Shown: positions 50,951 through 57,674 of the stretch, one piece after another
How the letters are laid out: every line of letters starts with the position of its first letter
How positions within the stretch are numbered: the stretch's first letter is position 1
Position numbers and translations under genes: made by a program
The notes under the pieces: generated by a model
Database searches by the model: none
Told to the model about the DNA's origin: nothing
Seen by the model: the letters and a program-made list of their open reading frames with translations, nothing else
Assembly (NCBI GenBank): GCA_012841865.1
Contig: DUTX01000072.1
Location: 1 to 57,674, forward strand
DNA from: Acholeplasmataceae bacterium
GTDB lineage: Bacteria > Bacillota_I > Bacilli_A > ML615J-28 > CAG-698
DNA: 57,674 bases
Direction of reading: 5' to 3'

Positions 50951-53357
50951 ACTTACCTCCTGTAATGGTATTAAAGTTCTTATTTTTATAAAGGACAATC
51001 CTTTCGGTTAGATAAATTAGAATAACAAAAAGTATTGTATAAAAAGATGTTTCTAAAGCCATCTTTACAATCCCGCTATAATCTAAATAGCGGCGTCCAA
51101 AAAGAGTCAGATAATAAATACTCTTACTAAACATCAGCGTTCCAACAATACTCATGACTACTACTGTTCCAATGGTCAGAATAGTTTTTAGTAAAAATGA
51201 AGGCACCGATTCTAAATAACCCAAATAAACAAGAATCGCTTGTTGTCTCTGTTTACTATTTAAGTAGAGACGGTAAATAAACAAAATCGAAGCTAAAAGA
51301 CAGATGCTAATTGTAATGATGAAAAGATTTATTAAGTTCTGCCATTTATTAACTTCCTTTTCCAATAAATCATAAAATTCAGCAACCTTTTTCAAAACCG
51401 CATTCTTACTTAAGATTTCAGTTTCTAGGTGCGAAGGTAACTTCCCACTTTTACTTTTGATGAAGATTGCGGAATAATTTTGCTCTTGAACTAAGGAATT
51501 ATCCTCGCTAAATTCAAACACTGAGAAAACCCCAAAAGTCTCATCAATAAAACCGGAGATTTCAAACTCCTGATAAAATTTATTATTAAGTTTTAAATTA
51601 AGCTTTTCACCTACTTTAAGACCATAGATGCCTTGATATGATTTGGGAATATAAATGCGGTTGCCTTTCCCGAGATTATTTGTTGGATTTTCTATTTCAA
51701 CAAGATTTTCTGCTTTGGTATCCGCAGTTATTACAATCGGTAATTTGCTATCCAATTCTAGGATATGAATGTTTTGGTAAAAAGAGCCTCGAAAATAAGC
51801 TTCAATTTCAGGTTCGGCTTTTAGAGTTTCTTCAATCGCTTTATGATTAAGTGTAATACCGACGATTGTATAATCAAAATTTAAATTTTTCGAATCATTT
51901 TCGATACTGCATCTAAAGCTTTTACTTGTATAAACAGCAATATTAATTGTAATTACAGAAACGAGCAAAGTTAATAAAATAAAATAAAAGAGATTGTTTG
52001 CATTGATGCTTGCCAATTCAATCTTTTGAAAACGTCGATATTTTTTAAATATCTGCGCAAAGAACAATAAAATTAGCTTTAAGACAAGAACTAAGATGAT
52101 AAAAGCAAAAGCAAAAAAGTAAAATCCTGTAATTAGATTTGAAAATTGAGATACTTTTTGCTTGGTGATAAATGCATAATATAAGATGATAAAAATGCTA
52201 GTAAAGATCAATAAGGCAATAAGCAAAGTACTAATTCTTGTCTTCTTTACTTTTTCAAAAACATAATCTTCAATTTGTTTAAAGCGATAGTAAGAGAAAA
52301 AGAAGATTACAAAGTAATAGCTTAAAAGAATAATAAAACCGCTAAAGATAATGCTTGAAAAATTTAAGATAAAATTTATATTCTCCCCGACTAAGTAAAC
52401 GGTCATTTTTGTTAGAATAAACTTTGAGAAAAGAATTGAGCCCGCAAAGCCAATTATTAAATAAAAGATATACTCCGTTAAAGCAAAGAAAAATAATTTT
52501 ATATCCGTTAATCCTAAATGCTTTAAAGTAAGCATTTCCTGTCTGTATCTGTTAAAGTTAAGTTTGATTAGTAAATACAAAGAAAAACTTAAAGGAAGAA
52601 GAATAATTAAACCTATCAATCTCACAATAAAAGAAAATGTATCCGCGTTTTCTTTTATTTGCTTATAATCATTAACTCTTCTAACATTTTCTTCTTGGTA
52701 AATAGAGTTGACCTTTTCTTCTAAAGATTCAAGCTCGATATCTGCTTTAGCTTGCAGATAAATTACATTGCATAGTTTATCGATTATCGGTAGGGGATAA
52801 ACCTGTTCTAAAACTCCTTGATCAATAATTATAACCGGTTCTTGAATATTGCTTAAGACTCCGTCTTTTTTAAAACTGGCGATATTTTCAAAATCATATT
52901 GCTTATCAAAGATTTTAAATTGACTGTGAGTTTTATTTTGGTCAGGAGCATCATCTGAAATTAAAACTTCAAAATACTTAATCTTATAATCCGGACCATT
53001 AATTAAAGGTTTAAACTTTTCATAATCAACAAAGTATAAGCTATATGTTTTTTGATTAATGTTTTGGGCAGGAAGAGAAAATGCCGGAACAACCGTTTCA
53101 AAATCAGCAATGATAGGGCTTAATGGAGTTATCGAAAAGAATCTTTTAGTATAATGGTTTTCTAAATCAACCACTAAATCAAGATTTGGATAGACATTCT
53201 CTTCGTTATATAGAAAAGCTTTTTGAACTAAAGGTTTGATCGAAAGTATAACTAAAAAGGCTGCACCGATAGCAAGTGAAATAAAGATATTAAAAATGAA
53301 AATAATCGGTTTTTTGGAAATAGACCTGAACAAATGTTTTAAATATAAAACCCTCAT
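50940..53357 (-). CDS. FtsX/MacB-type ABC transporter permease, two FtsX halves
   Basis: Membrane subunit of a MacB/LolCDE-type mechanotransmission ABC system. The 805-residue product has a span near the N-terminus (about 15-38), a large outer domain (about 40-235), FtsX-type spans about 240-380, two more about 385-440, a span about 455-475, a second outer domain (about 480-680) and three final spans. This is a duplicated FtsX layout. It overlaps the ATPase gene (ATGA) and the FN3 lipoprotein. Substrate unknown; lipoprotein or peptide export or release is the usual role. Confidence 0.85.
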   Translation of the reverse strand: MRVLYLKHLFRSISKKPIIFIFNIFISLAIGAAFLVILSIKPLVQKAFLYNEENVYPNLDLVVDLENHYTKRFFSITPLSPIIADFETVVPAFSLPAQNINQKTYSLYFVDYEKFKPLINGPDYKIKYFEVLISDDAPDQNKTHSQFKIFDKQYDFENIASFKKDGVLSNIQEPVIIIDQGVLEQVYPLPIIDKLCNVIYLQAKADIELESLEEKVNSIYQEENVRRVNDYKQIKENADTFSFIVRLIGLIILLPLSFSLYLLIKLNFNRYRQEMLTLKHLGLTDIKLFFFALTEYIFYLIIGFAGSILFSKFILTKMTVYLVGENINFILNFSSIIFSGFIILLSYYFVIFFFSYYRFKQIEDYVFEKVKKTRISTLLIALLIFTSIFIILYYAFITKQKVSQFSNLITGFYFFAFAFIILVLVLKLILLFFAQIFKKYRRFQKIELASINANNLFYFILLTLLVSVITINIAVYTSKSFRCSIENDSKNLNFDYTIVGITLNHKAIEETLKAEPEIEAYFRGSFYQNIHILELDSKLPIVITADTKAENLVEIENPTNNLGKGNRIYIPKSYQGIYGLKVGEKLNLKLNNKFYQEFEISGFIDETFGVFSVFEFSEDNSLVQEQNYSAIFIKSKSGKLPSHLETEILSKNAVLKKVAEFYDLLEKEVNKWQNLINLFIITISICLLASILFIYRLYLNSKQRQQAILVYLGYLESVPSFLLKTILTIGTVVVMSIVGTLMFSKSIYYLTLFGRRYLDYSGIVKMALETSFYTILFVILIYLTERIVLYKNKNFNTITGGKYAS

Positions 53358-54040
53358 ATTCTTTCATCCCTAATGACATTTGCATTCGCTAATTCAATGA
53401 TGCGAGTTGCATATATTAGATGATTGGGATTGTGAGTTACTAAAACAATTGTTGTTTTAAAGTCTTGATTAATTTGGCTGAAAATTCCCATAATTTCTTC
53501 GCCGGTTTTTCGATCTAAATTTCCGGTCGGTTCATCCGCAAATACAATTTTTGGATTATGGACTATGCTTCTACAAATCGCAACTCTTTGCTGCATCCCA
53601 CCGGATAATTCTTCGGGGTATTTATTTTTCGCTTCAGTAAGCTTGGTTAAATCGAGTAATTGCAGCACGCGTTTTGAATCTTCTTTATTTCCTTGGATTA
53701 TTAAAGGTAAACTGATATTATCATAGACATTCAGAGTTGAAATTAAGTTATAAACTTGAAAAACAAAACCAATTTCTTCCTGTCTTAGTTTAGCTTTTTC
53801 TTTACCATTTAATTGATTTAGGTCTTTTCCAGAAAGATAAACCTTACCCTTTGTTGGAGTTTCCAAACCGCTTAAAAGATTCAATAAAGTCGATTTGCCG
53901 CTCCCGCTAGGTCCCGTGATTATCACAAATTCACCTTGGTTAATCTCTAAATCAAGATTGTTTATAACAAGATTACTATTAACCTTATCCCCATAGACCT
54001 TATTTAAGTTTACGGCCTTAATGATAATTTCTTTATTCAT
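53354..54040 (-). CDS. ABC transporter ATPase, MacB/LolD family
   Basis: ATPase of the exporter. It shows Walker A GPSGSGKST (about 44-52), the Q-loop GFVFQVYNL, the signature LSGGMQQRVAICRS, Walker B IVFADEPTGNLD (the MacB/LolD form) and the H-loop LVTHNP. About 228 residues from ATG 54040; another in-frame ATG at 54046 is possible. No ribosome site lies upstream, and a TATAAT is only 4-10 bases before, so a leaderless transcript is likely. The 4-base overlap with the permease supports one operon. Confidence 0.93.
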   Translation of the reverse strand: MNKEIIIKAVNLNKVYGDKVNSNLVINNLDLEINQGEFVIITGPSGSGKSTLLNLLSGLETPTKGKVYLSGKDLNQLNGKEKAKLRQEEIGFVFQVYNLISTLNVYDNISLPLIIQGNKEDSKRVLQLLDLTKLTEAKNKYPEELSGGMQQRVAICRSIVHNPKIVFADEPTGNLDRKTGEEIMGIFSQINQDFKTTIVLVTHNPNHLIYATRIIELANANVIRDERI

Positions 54041-54050
54041 AATCATACTC

Positions 54051-54056
54051 ATTATA
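54051..54056 (-). promoter_or_regulatory. -10 element close to the ABC ATPase start, leaderless type
   Basis: TATAAT on the minus strand ends 4 bases before the ATG at 54046 and 10 before that at 54040. Predicted transcript start falls within or at the start codon. No convincing -35 at 16-18 bases. Confidence 0.4.
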
Positions 54057-54249
54057 CTAAATATTTTTATATATTTTATCAAATACACAACATAAAATTA
54101 CTTTCTTTAGAAAGCTATTCTTTTATACATTTGGTCTTAGCAAATCCCTATACATTTCCTTTTTATAAATCATAGCATTTAATTAAAAATAAAGCAAGAT
54201 TATTAATAAATACATTTCTTTTTCAAATACTTATTTAAAAAAAAGAAGA

Positions 54250-54269
54250 GACTAGCACCTTTGCTAGTC
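54250..54269 (-). terminator. Terminator of the APH(3')-like gene
   Basis: GACTAGC, a 6-base loop and GCTAGTC, then TCTTCTTTTTTTT on the minus strand. Confidence 0.85.
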
Positions 54270-54283
54270 TACCTCCTCTATAC

Positions 54284-55057
54284 TTATAAAAGGTCGTCCA
54301 AAAGGATATAATACCTTATCTTATCCCGTTCCGGACTTATTCTGAGTTTTTCAAACAATGAATAAAAGGTTTGAGATCGATACTTTTCACTTAAATTATT
54401 AAGCAAACTTCGATAACATAAAGCAATGTCCTGCCATTTATCTGCCATTCCGGCTCTAGCTAAATCAATAAAACCAGTTATTTTATCATTTCTGAAAAAT
54501 ATATTTGGAAGACAAAAATCTCCATGTGAAAGAACTAACTCTTCTTTTGGTTTATTGTTATAAAGCCATTCAAGTAAATGCTCTGGATTTTTGAAGCCGT
54601 TTTTACCAAAAGTGTCCTTCTCTGCATTCTTTACATCAACAAGATTGTTTTTCACATTATATTTAGCCCTCTGTAATTTCTCATCCAGATTATTATTAAA
54701 GGGACAGTTGTTAATATCAACTTCCCAAAACATTCTTAAGGCTTTTGCTAGCAAGCTTATTAGTTGTTCCGGTTTATTCAGATACTTTGGACTGCAAGCC
54801 ATCTCACCAGGAATTTTTGTCATTAAGAGATAATCCCTCTTCTCATCTCTTGCATAGCCTAGAATTTTCGGAACAGGCAATTTATTTTGTAGCCAAGCCA
54901 TTATACTCCGTTCAGTTTCTGATTCTTGACTAATAGTTTGTATTTTTAGAACTTTGTCAGAAAAGATGATAACTTTAGATTCCGACCTCCATACTGTATC
55001 AAGCTGATATTTTTCTTCGCCAATTAAGTTCTTGATTTTGTCGGGTAAATCAAACAT
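54284..55057 (-). CDS. Aminoglycoside 3'-phosphotransferase-like kinase, APH(3') family
   Basis: ATP-dependent kinase resembling enzymes that phosphorylate the 3'-OH of kanamycin-type aminoglycosides. The 257-residue product has family length. LVLSHGDFCLPNIFF (about 173-187) holds the catalytic Asp in H-G-D-x-C-L-P-N, the APH(3') form. GFIDLARAGMADKWQDIAL follows, with the metal-binding Asp (the usual G-R-x-G is A-R-A-G here). The ATP-binding Lys lies in VLKIQ. AGGAG precedes the ATG, and it has its own terminator. Resistance is not shown by sequence alone. Confidence 0.85.
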   Translation of the reverse strand: MFDLPDKIKNLIGEEKYQLDTVWRSESKVIIFSDKVLKIQTISQESETERSIMAWLQNKLPVPKILGYARDEKRDYLLMTKIPGEMACSPKYLNKPEQLISLLAKALRMFWEVDINNCPFNNNLDEKLQRAKYNVKNNLVDVKNAEKDTFGKNGFKNPEHLLEWLYNNKPKEELVLSHGDFCLPNIFFRNDKITGFIDLARAGMADKWQDIALCYRSLLNNLSEKYRSQTFYSLFEKLRISPERDKIRYYILLDDLL

Positions 55058-55104
55058 TGTTATTCTCCTAGGGATAGTAGCTTTTTTCGTATAATCTTTA
55101 TTTA

Positions 55105-55554
55105 TTAATCATTATAAGTATAGTTCAATTCAAAACCCGAGCTTTCACCGGCTATTTTAAAATAGACCTTGCTTTCATCAGCAATCGTAAAGGTTTGATT
55201 TTCAGAATTAATACTAAACTCATGGATTATTTTTTCATCATCACATAATACCAATTTAACATTTCCTTTTGTAACTTTAAAATCCACAGTAATTGTATAA
55301 GAACCATTATTAAAAGTTTTAATAGTTTTGACACCATTAAATTTATTAATAGATAATTTGCCCTTATTATTTACTTTACTTTCAATTGAACCAATCGAGA
55401 TTGATCTTGAGCCTTCGATAATCATTTCATCAGTAATGGTCTCTAAATCATAATTATCATCACCATTTGTATCCTCATAATTCAAAAAAAGGCTACAAGC
55501 GCACAAAAGAAATAAAAGTAAAAACAGTCCGATTACATTTCTAATTTTCCGCAA
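55105..55554 (-). CDS. Lipoprotein of unknown function
   Basis: The 149-residue product has a lipoprotein signal (lipobox LCAC) and then a beta-strand-rich domain with YTITVDFKVTKGNVKLVLCDDE and TFTIADESKVYFKIAGESSGFELNY (cited in parts), with one further Cys. I recognise no family; a small beta-sandwich is likely. It is upstream of the APH(3')-like gene with 47 bases between and no clear terminator, so they may share a transcript. Confidence 0.65.
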   Translation of the reverse strand: MRKIRNVIGLFLLLFLLCACSLFLNYEDTNGDDNYDLETITDEMIIEGSRSISIGSIESKVNNKGKLSINKFNGVKTIKTFNNGSYTITVDFKVTKGNVKLVLCDDEKIIHEFSINSENQTFTIADESKVYFKIAGESSGFELNYTYND

Positions 55555-55631
55555 AAATTAAATCTCCCTTAAATGTATATTTTTAACCAATAAAAATTAG
55601 TGCTGATTTCATAGTACCTACAAAATAATCA

Positions 55632-55946
55632 TTACTCTGCATCCTCAGCCAATGCTTCAAGCAAAAAACTCACCGGCCGAAAACCATCATTACACGAAAT
55701 CATTGCTGACTTTTTATTCTTCATCCAGCCATTAAAAAAATCCTCACCGCCGTGCGCAAGTACCATAACAAAGGAAGACATACTCTCCCAAGCGCTGTCG
55801 CAGAGCCCCTCCGGTTTTTTCCACCCATTAGCTATAAAAACTTGACCTATTTTCAGATTGCAGGCATCCTGGATGGGATTTTCATATTCAGCAATCAGGT
55901 CATTATAAATTGTTTGTTTCATTACTGTTATTTTTACTTTTTTCAT
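55632..55946 (-). CDS. TIGR04076-family protein
   Basis: Function unknown. The 104-residue product shows the family start MKKVKITVMKQTIYNDLIAEY (first residues), IGQVFIANGWKKPEGLCDSAW (middle) and MISCNDGFRPVSFLLEAL (end), with the conserved C-x(n)-C-x-D-G-x-R-P-V segment. It stands alone, and the start follows GGAGAGC at loose spacing. Confidence 0.75.
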   Translation of the reverse strand: MKKVKITVMKQTIYNDLIAEYENPIQDACNLKIGQVFIANGWKKPEGLCDSAWESMSSFVMVLAHGGEDFFNGWMKNKKSAMISCNDGFRPVSFLLEALAEDAE

Positions 55947-56097
55947 TTTAAAGCTCTCCGCTTAACACTTAGATTAAATTGTTTTTTAAATATTCTATAA
56001 CTACATTAAATTAACAAATAAAAATATAGATTAAAACACTTCCTTTGAAGCCTTACTTTGCTTCATAATCAACATCTAATCTTCTTTATATGAAAAA

Positions 56098-56730
56098 CTA
56101 TTTGTTTTTACGTTTATTGACTTCAATTCTTATAAACTCCGGCAAATAGTTTGGAGTACACCCTTTTGCTACTTTTTCATTTATGTAAAGACCGGTTTTT
56201 TCACCAACTTTAATACAACGTTCACGAAACTTTTCCTCATAAATGCCTATCCAGCCTGCAGTAAAATTCATTGCCCATTGAACTTCCGGTTCTTCTTGCA
56301 TAATGTTCGCTTCTATATCAGATAATAAATCTCCAGTGTTTTCAAATAATATTTTTCCGGTCCATCTTAAGCGTGCTTGATAATACCAAAAAGCGCGTCT
56401 TTGCAGAGCAAAAGGACTGTTTTGCCATGACTTAAGCAAGTTAATGGCCTCATTATCTTTGGTGAGTTGATTTGCCATAAACCAGTCCATTAAGTTATTT
56501 CTCTCATCAAAAGTGTGGGCCTGCATATCCTTGGAAAGCTTATTTATAACATCTTCGGAAAACAACTTTTTATCCATTATTAAGGTTGCTAATAATCTTG
56601 GCAAAAACATTCCAGTTGACCAAAGTTCCAGAGCCAACTCATGGTCCTTTTTTATTTCCTTTGCGATTTTTCGTAAATCGCCCAGCTTAGTGTTAGCGTC
56701 TATTTGAGATAAAATATTTTCAGCTTTCAT
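56098..56730 (-). CDS. DNA alkylation repair protein, AlkD-like HEAT-repeat family
   Basis: Possible DNA glycosylase or DNA-binding protein of the AlkC/AlkD superfamily. The 210-residue product is all-helical, with LGDLRKIAKEIKKDHELALELW at the start, RLLATLIMDKKLF (about 46-58), WFMANQL and SPFALQRRAFWYYQARLRW (about 106-124), the repeated W-x-x-S-x-x-x-x-x-R-R pattern of the family. The usual roughly 230-residue length is nearly reached. Whether the catalytic Asp/Trp set of AlkD is intact cannot be decided here. Confidence 0.78.
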   Translation of the reverse strand: MKAENILSQIDANTKLGDLRKIAKEIKKDHELALELWSTGMFLPRLLATLIMDKKLFSEDVINKLSKDMQAHTFDERNNLMDWFMANQLTKDNEAINLLKSWQNSPFALQRRAFWYYQARLRWTGKILFENTGDLLSDIEANIMQEEPEVQWAMNFTAGWIGIYEEKFRERCIKVGEKTGLYINEKVAKGCTPNYLPEFIRIEVNKRKNK

Positions 56731-56834
56731 AGATAGATTTATATGTTTTTGTTTTTTTCATTCATTTTATAAAACTCCATTATTAAAATTAAATAATTCC
56801 CTTAGACCTCAACTAAGGTAAATCTAACTAACTC

Positions 56835-57200
56835 TCATTTGGTATTATTATTCAACATTTCGGAATATAACTCTAAGACATTCCCATTTGGATCTTTGAA
56901 TTTTGCATAAAAACCCGCTTTAGCACCAAGGCTGCAGCCTGGGGTAATAATTGTTCCACCTTCGCGAATTATTGCTTCAAGAGCTTTGTCTATAGCAGAA
57001 ACTGTAATTGAAAACCTGATTCCCTTTTCATTTGGAATGAGATCTGCATCTAGACCTCCACTTAGCGTACCAGACTTAAACACCCAAAATCGTTCGCTGT
57101 ATTTTGAAACAGAAAACCCAAAAACTCTTTCATAAAATTTTTTTGCTGCATCAAGGTCTGGTGCAGGAATAATCAACCATTCAATCTTACATGGTTCCAT
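56835..57200 (-). CDS. VOC (glyoxalase/bleomycin-resistance/dioxygenase) superfamily protein
   Basis: Small metal-binding fold; substrate unknown. The 121-residue product shows WLIIPAPDLDAAKKFYERVFGFSVS at the start (first half of the fold, cited in part), GLDADLIPNEKGIRFSITV in the middle and GFYAKFKDPNGNVLELYSE at the end, with the metal-ligand Glu in the last motif. AAGGATTTTTT-like AGGAGG lies upstream. It stands alone at the end of the window's resident genes. Confidence 0.85.
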   Translation of the reverse strand: MEPCKIEWLIIPAPDLDAAKKFYERVFGFSVSKYSERFWVFKSGTLSGGLDADLIPNEKGIRFSITVSAIDKALEAIIREGGTIITPGCSLGAKAGFYAKFKDPNGNVLELYSEMLNNNTK

Positions 57201-57355
57201 AAAAAATCCTCCTGCTTATTATCTATAAAGGCGGTTTATTAGTAAATGCACTTCTTCTTCAACTCTTTATATATTATATGATTTTTTTATAATTATCAAC
57301 TATCTTATATGTTTCTTGTACATATTTTTAAATGAAAATGTTTTTAAGTTAAAAA

Positions 57356-57380
57356 AGAGTTGAACATAAAATTCAACTCT
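57356..57380 (-). terminator. Terminator of a minus-strand gene that is not present
   Basis: AGAGTTGAA, a 7-base loop and TTCAACTCT followed by TTTTTT on the minus strand. It would end a gene lying to the right, but immediately to the right is a plus-strand recombinase fragment, so the original upstream gene has been replaced or cut. Confidence 0.75.
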
Positions 57381-57395
57381 CTTAAAACCTGTTAT

Positions 57396-57674
57396 CATGG
57401 GTTAGAGGCCGACGGTATCTTAAACGGTGCAGGAAATGAGAGGTGGCACACCAGTAACATTAATAATATTCTACGAAACGAAAAGTACATCGGAGATGCC
57501 CTTTTGCAGAAAACTTATACGGTTGATTTTCTAACAAAAAAACGGGTCAAGAACAATGGTATCGTTCCGCAGTACTATGTAGAAAACAGCCATGAAGCCA
57601 TCATCCCGCGTGAAGTTTTCATGCAGGTGCAAGAGGAGCTTATCCGCCGCCGAATTGTCCACACCAGTCCGAAC
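57396..57674 (+). mobile_element. Fragment of a large serine recombinase (TnpX/Tn4451-type), 5'-truncated and running off the window
   Basis: The plus frame 57405-57674 is open and encodes the recombinase domain: [21 protein letters not shown], then [19 protein letters not shown] and [20 protein letters not shown] (W-x-x-x-x-I-N-x-I-L-x-N-x-x-Y-x-G-D-x-x-x-Q-K motif). The catalytic N-terminal domain (about 280 residues) is missing and no start codon precedes. Base composition is clearly higher in GC than the neighbours. It is a conjugative-element recombinase remnant, the inner part of an insertion or an assembly join. Its C-terminal part is outside the window. Confidence 0.82.

Noticed and set aside
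1-57674. tRNA or rRNA genes
   Set aside because: No cloverleaf with a CCA end or T-loop consensus (GGTTCGANTCC-type) and no 16S/23S conserved blocks were noticed on either strand by eye.

Overview
The window reads as chromosome of a low-GC, AT-rich member of the Bacillota (class Bacilli), probably from a lineage near the Mollicutes-related orders (Haloplasmatales, Izemoplasmatales or Acholeplasmatales). It uses the standard code: TGG is the Trp codon throughout, and TGA is a real stop, for example in the ATGA overlaps between ribF and mtnN and between the spoVID-like and ysxE-like genes. A class B penicillin-binding protein in a dcw-type cluster suggests a peptidoglycan-making ancestor or organism. 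A spoVID/ysxE-like pair beside engB suggests descent from spore formers. The lineage placement is inference.

Region 1 (1-21.2 kb) is almost all housekeeping and on the minus strand. It holds mraZ-rsmH-pbp with an MraZ box, a GH13 glycosidase, rpmF (with an unusual charged tail) and yceD/DUF177, an aminotransferase with a Nudix ADP-ribose pyrophosphatase, a ysxE-like/spoVID-like pair with engB, RNase P RNA, rpsO-pnp, mtnN-ribF-truB, and a histidine utilisation operon (hutH-hutU-hutI-cyclodeaminase).

Region 2 (21.2-24.2 kb) holds small membrane or unknown genes, a GNAT gene and a zinc-ribbon gene broken by a stop and a frameshift.

Region 3 (24.2-39.2 kb) is a roughly 12-kb pectin/oligogalacturonide locus. 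It contains a PL1-type pectate lyase, a solute-binding lipoprotein, two sugar permeases, a concanavalin-fold-like lipoprotein, a PL2-type lyase and two further lipoproteins, one of 1387 residues with beta-helix (GLUG-like) and InlB-type repeats. The gene set resembles the TogMNAB/PelW system of Dickeya. The only ATPase-like piece is a truncated MsmX/TogA C-terminus next to an AraC-type regulator that lacks a clear start. A YczE-type membrane protein, a small unknown protein and a TetR regulator lie between.

Region 4 (39.2-57.2 kb) is accessory. It has DUF4256, an ADP-ribosylglycohydrolase, a frameshifted Imm5-like gene, DUF1905, feoAB with a divergent DtxR/MntR regulator, DUF1801, an AAC(6')-like acetyltransferase, a GyrI-like protein, a broken lipoprotein gene, a MacB/FtsX-type ABC exporter with a large FN3 lipoprotein, an APH(3')-like kinase, TIGR04076, an AlkD-like and a VOC protein. 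The last 280 bases are a more GC-rich, 5'-truncated serine recombinase, likely a mobile-element edge or an assembly join.

The window carries at least four broken genes (22.1-22.5, 38.0-38.4, 40.7-41.2 and 46.9-48.5 kb), all in the accessory parts. This points to decay outside the core, although sequencing error must be excluded. No tRNA, rRNA, CRISPR array or complete insertion sequence was seen.
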